This document shows, piece after piece, positions 63,588 to 64,000 of a DNA stretch of 64,000 nucleotides. The translations under genes and the position numbers were made by a program. The stretch's first letter is position 1, and every line of letters begins with the position of its first letter. The notes beneath the pieces were generated by a model. That model searched no databases, was not told where the DNA came from, and saw only the letters and a list, made by a program, of their open reading frames with translations. Origin of the DNA: Demequina sp. NBRC 110057 (GTDB lineage Bacteria > Actinomycetota > Actinomycetes > Actinomycetales > Demequinaceae); assembly GCF_002090175.1 (NCBI RefSeq), contig NZ_BBRN01000005.1:1-64000 (forward strand), given 5' to 3'.

Positions 63588-63950
63588 TTAGGCCTGCTGC
63601 TCGGCGAGCTTGGCGCGGACCTCGTCCATGTCGAGGCCGGCGACGGCGTCGACGACCTGCTGGAGCTGCGGCGCGGGAAGCGCGCCGGCCTGCTGGAACA
63701 CCATGATGCCGTCGCGGAATGCCATCAGCGTCGGGATCGCGGTGACGCCGAACTGGGCGCCCAGCTGCTGCTCGGCCTCGGTGTCCACCTTGGCGTGCAC
63801 CACCTCGGTGTTCGTCTCCGAGGACGCGTCGTAGATGGGCGAGAAGCGCTTGCACGGACCGCACCATTCGGCCCAGAAGTCGACCAGCACGATGCCGTCC
63901 TTGGTGACGGTCTCCTCGAAGGTCTCGGTGGTCAGATCAACGGTTGCCAT
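63588..63950 (-). CDS. trxA: Thioredoxin
   Basis: 120 residues, cytosolic thioredoxin fold: active site Cys30-Gly-Pro-Cys33 in AEWCGPCKRF, conserved cis-proline in TAIPTLM, and a C-terminal 12-residue helical extension beyond the usual 105-108. Reduces protein disulfides using thioredoxin reductase. AAGGAAGG lies upstream of the ATG. Possible electron donor for stress reductases; NrdH serves the ribonucleotide reductase here. Confidence 0.95.
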   Translation of the reverse strand: MATVDLTTETFEETVTKDGIVLVDFWAEWCGPCKRFSPIYDASSETNTEVVHAKVDTEAEQQLGAQFGVTAIPTLMAFRDGIMVFQQAGALPAPQLQQVVDAVAGLDMDEVRAKLAEQQA

Positions 63951-64000
63951 AGGGGGTGTCCTTCCTTGTATTGCTCCCCTGGATCGCCTGAGGAAACACA

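Overview
The window is about 70% GC and reads as a chromosome segment of a high-GC Gram-positive bacterium (Actinomycetota, most likely a Micrococcales-type genus; I cannot place it further). Supporting signs are the codon use, dense ATGA/GTGA-coupled operons, NrdHIEF, a LAETG-type sortase signal and at least twelve starts with a TANNNT -10 box only 6-7 nt upstream, which implies leaderless transcripts. I see no insertion sequence, integrase, phage gene, CRISPR array or rRNA.

Layout. 0.4-2.6 kb: ligA (-). 2.7-4.6 kb: a gamma-glutamylcyclotransferase-like gene and an 8-oxoguanine deaminase-like amidohydrolase (+). 4.6-8.2 kb: ABC importer of the NMT1/THI5 type (-). 8.5-12.1 kb: xanthine dehydrogenase (FAD subunit plus a fused FeS-Mo subunit). 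12.1-14.2 kb: MFS pump and TetR. 14.2-17.6 kb: xdhC, allantoinase, uricase. 17.7-21.5 kb: nrdHIEF with NrdR boxes. 21.9-23.7 kb: guanine deaminase and a small unknown protein. 23.7-30.2 kb: a minus-strand cluster of two-component system, CPBP membrane protease, LAETG-anchored repeat protein, second CPBP protease and ABC-2 exporter. 30.3-34.4 kb: pgi, deoD, aldo-keto reductase, TetR. 34.4-36.9 kb: drug-type ABC exporter. 37-39.4 kb: 5-hydroxyisourate hydrolase, OHCU decarboxylase, MobA-like transferase, GrpB, VOC protein. 39.4-42.2 kb: MmcQ/YjbR protein, diacylglycerol kinase-like protein, PhzF, FKBP. 42.2-44.7 kb: allantoate amidohydrolase and ureidoglycine-glyoxylate aminotransferase. 44.9-48.1 kb: TPP riboswitch followed by a thiamine-precursor ABC system. 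48-52.3 kb: pentapeptide protein and a DHDPS-like / AtzH-amidase / formamidase operon. 52.4-56.7 kb: YoaK-like membrane protein, SDR, ketosteroid-dehydrogenase-like flavoprotein, TetR. 56.7-61.0 kb: LacI-regulated sugar ABC importer. 61.3-64 kb: quinone oxidoreductase, mnmA, tRNA-Leu, trxA.

The main theme is use of purines as a nitrogen source. Purine nucleoside phosphorylase, guanine deaminase, xanthine dehydrogenase with its XdhC and MobA-like cofactor genes, uricase, hydroxyisourate hydrolase, OHCU decarboxylase, allantoinase, allantoate amidohydrolase and ureidoglycine-glyoxylate aminotransferase make a complete route from guanine/xanthine to glycine plus oxalurate, spread over six transcription units in 45 kb. 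Two GlnR-like boxes lie in the xdh and xdhC/allB control regions. The further fate of oxalurate is not obvious; the AtzH-amidase/formamidase operon is a candidate.

The least explained system is the 23.7-30.2 kb cluster: two intramembrane CPBP proteases flank a secreted, proline-rich, repeat-built LAETG surface protein, with a sensor kinase/regulator pair upstream and an ABC exporter downstream. A second whole-window signal is the 9-mer GCATCGGCC/GGCCGATGC, present about 49 times by hand count.
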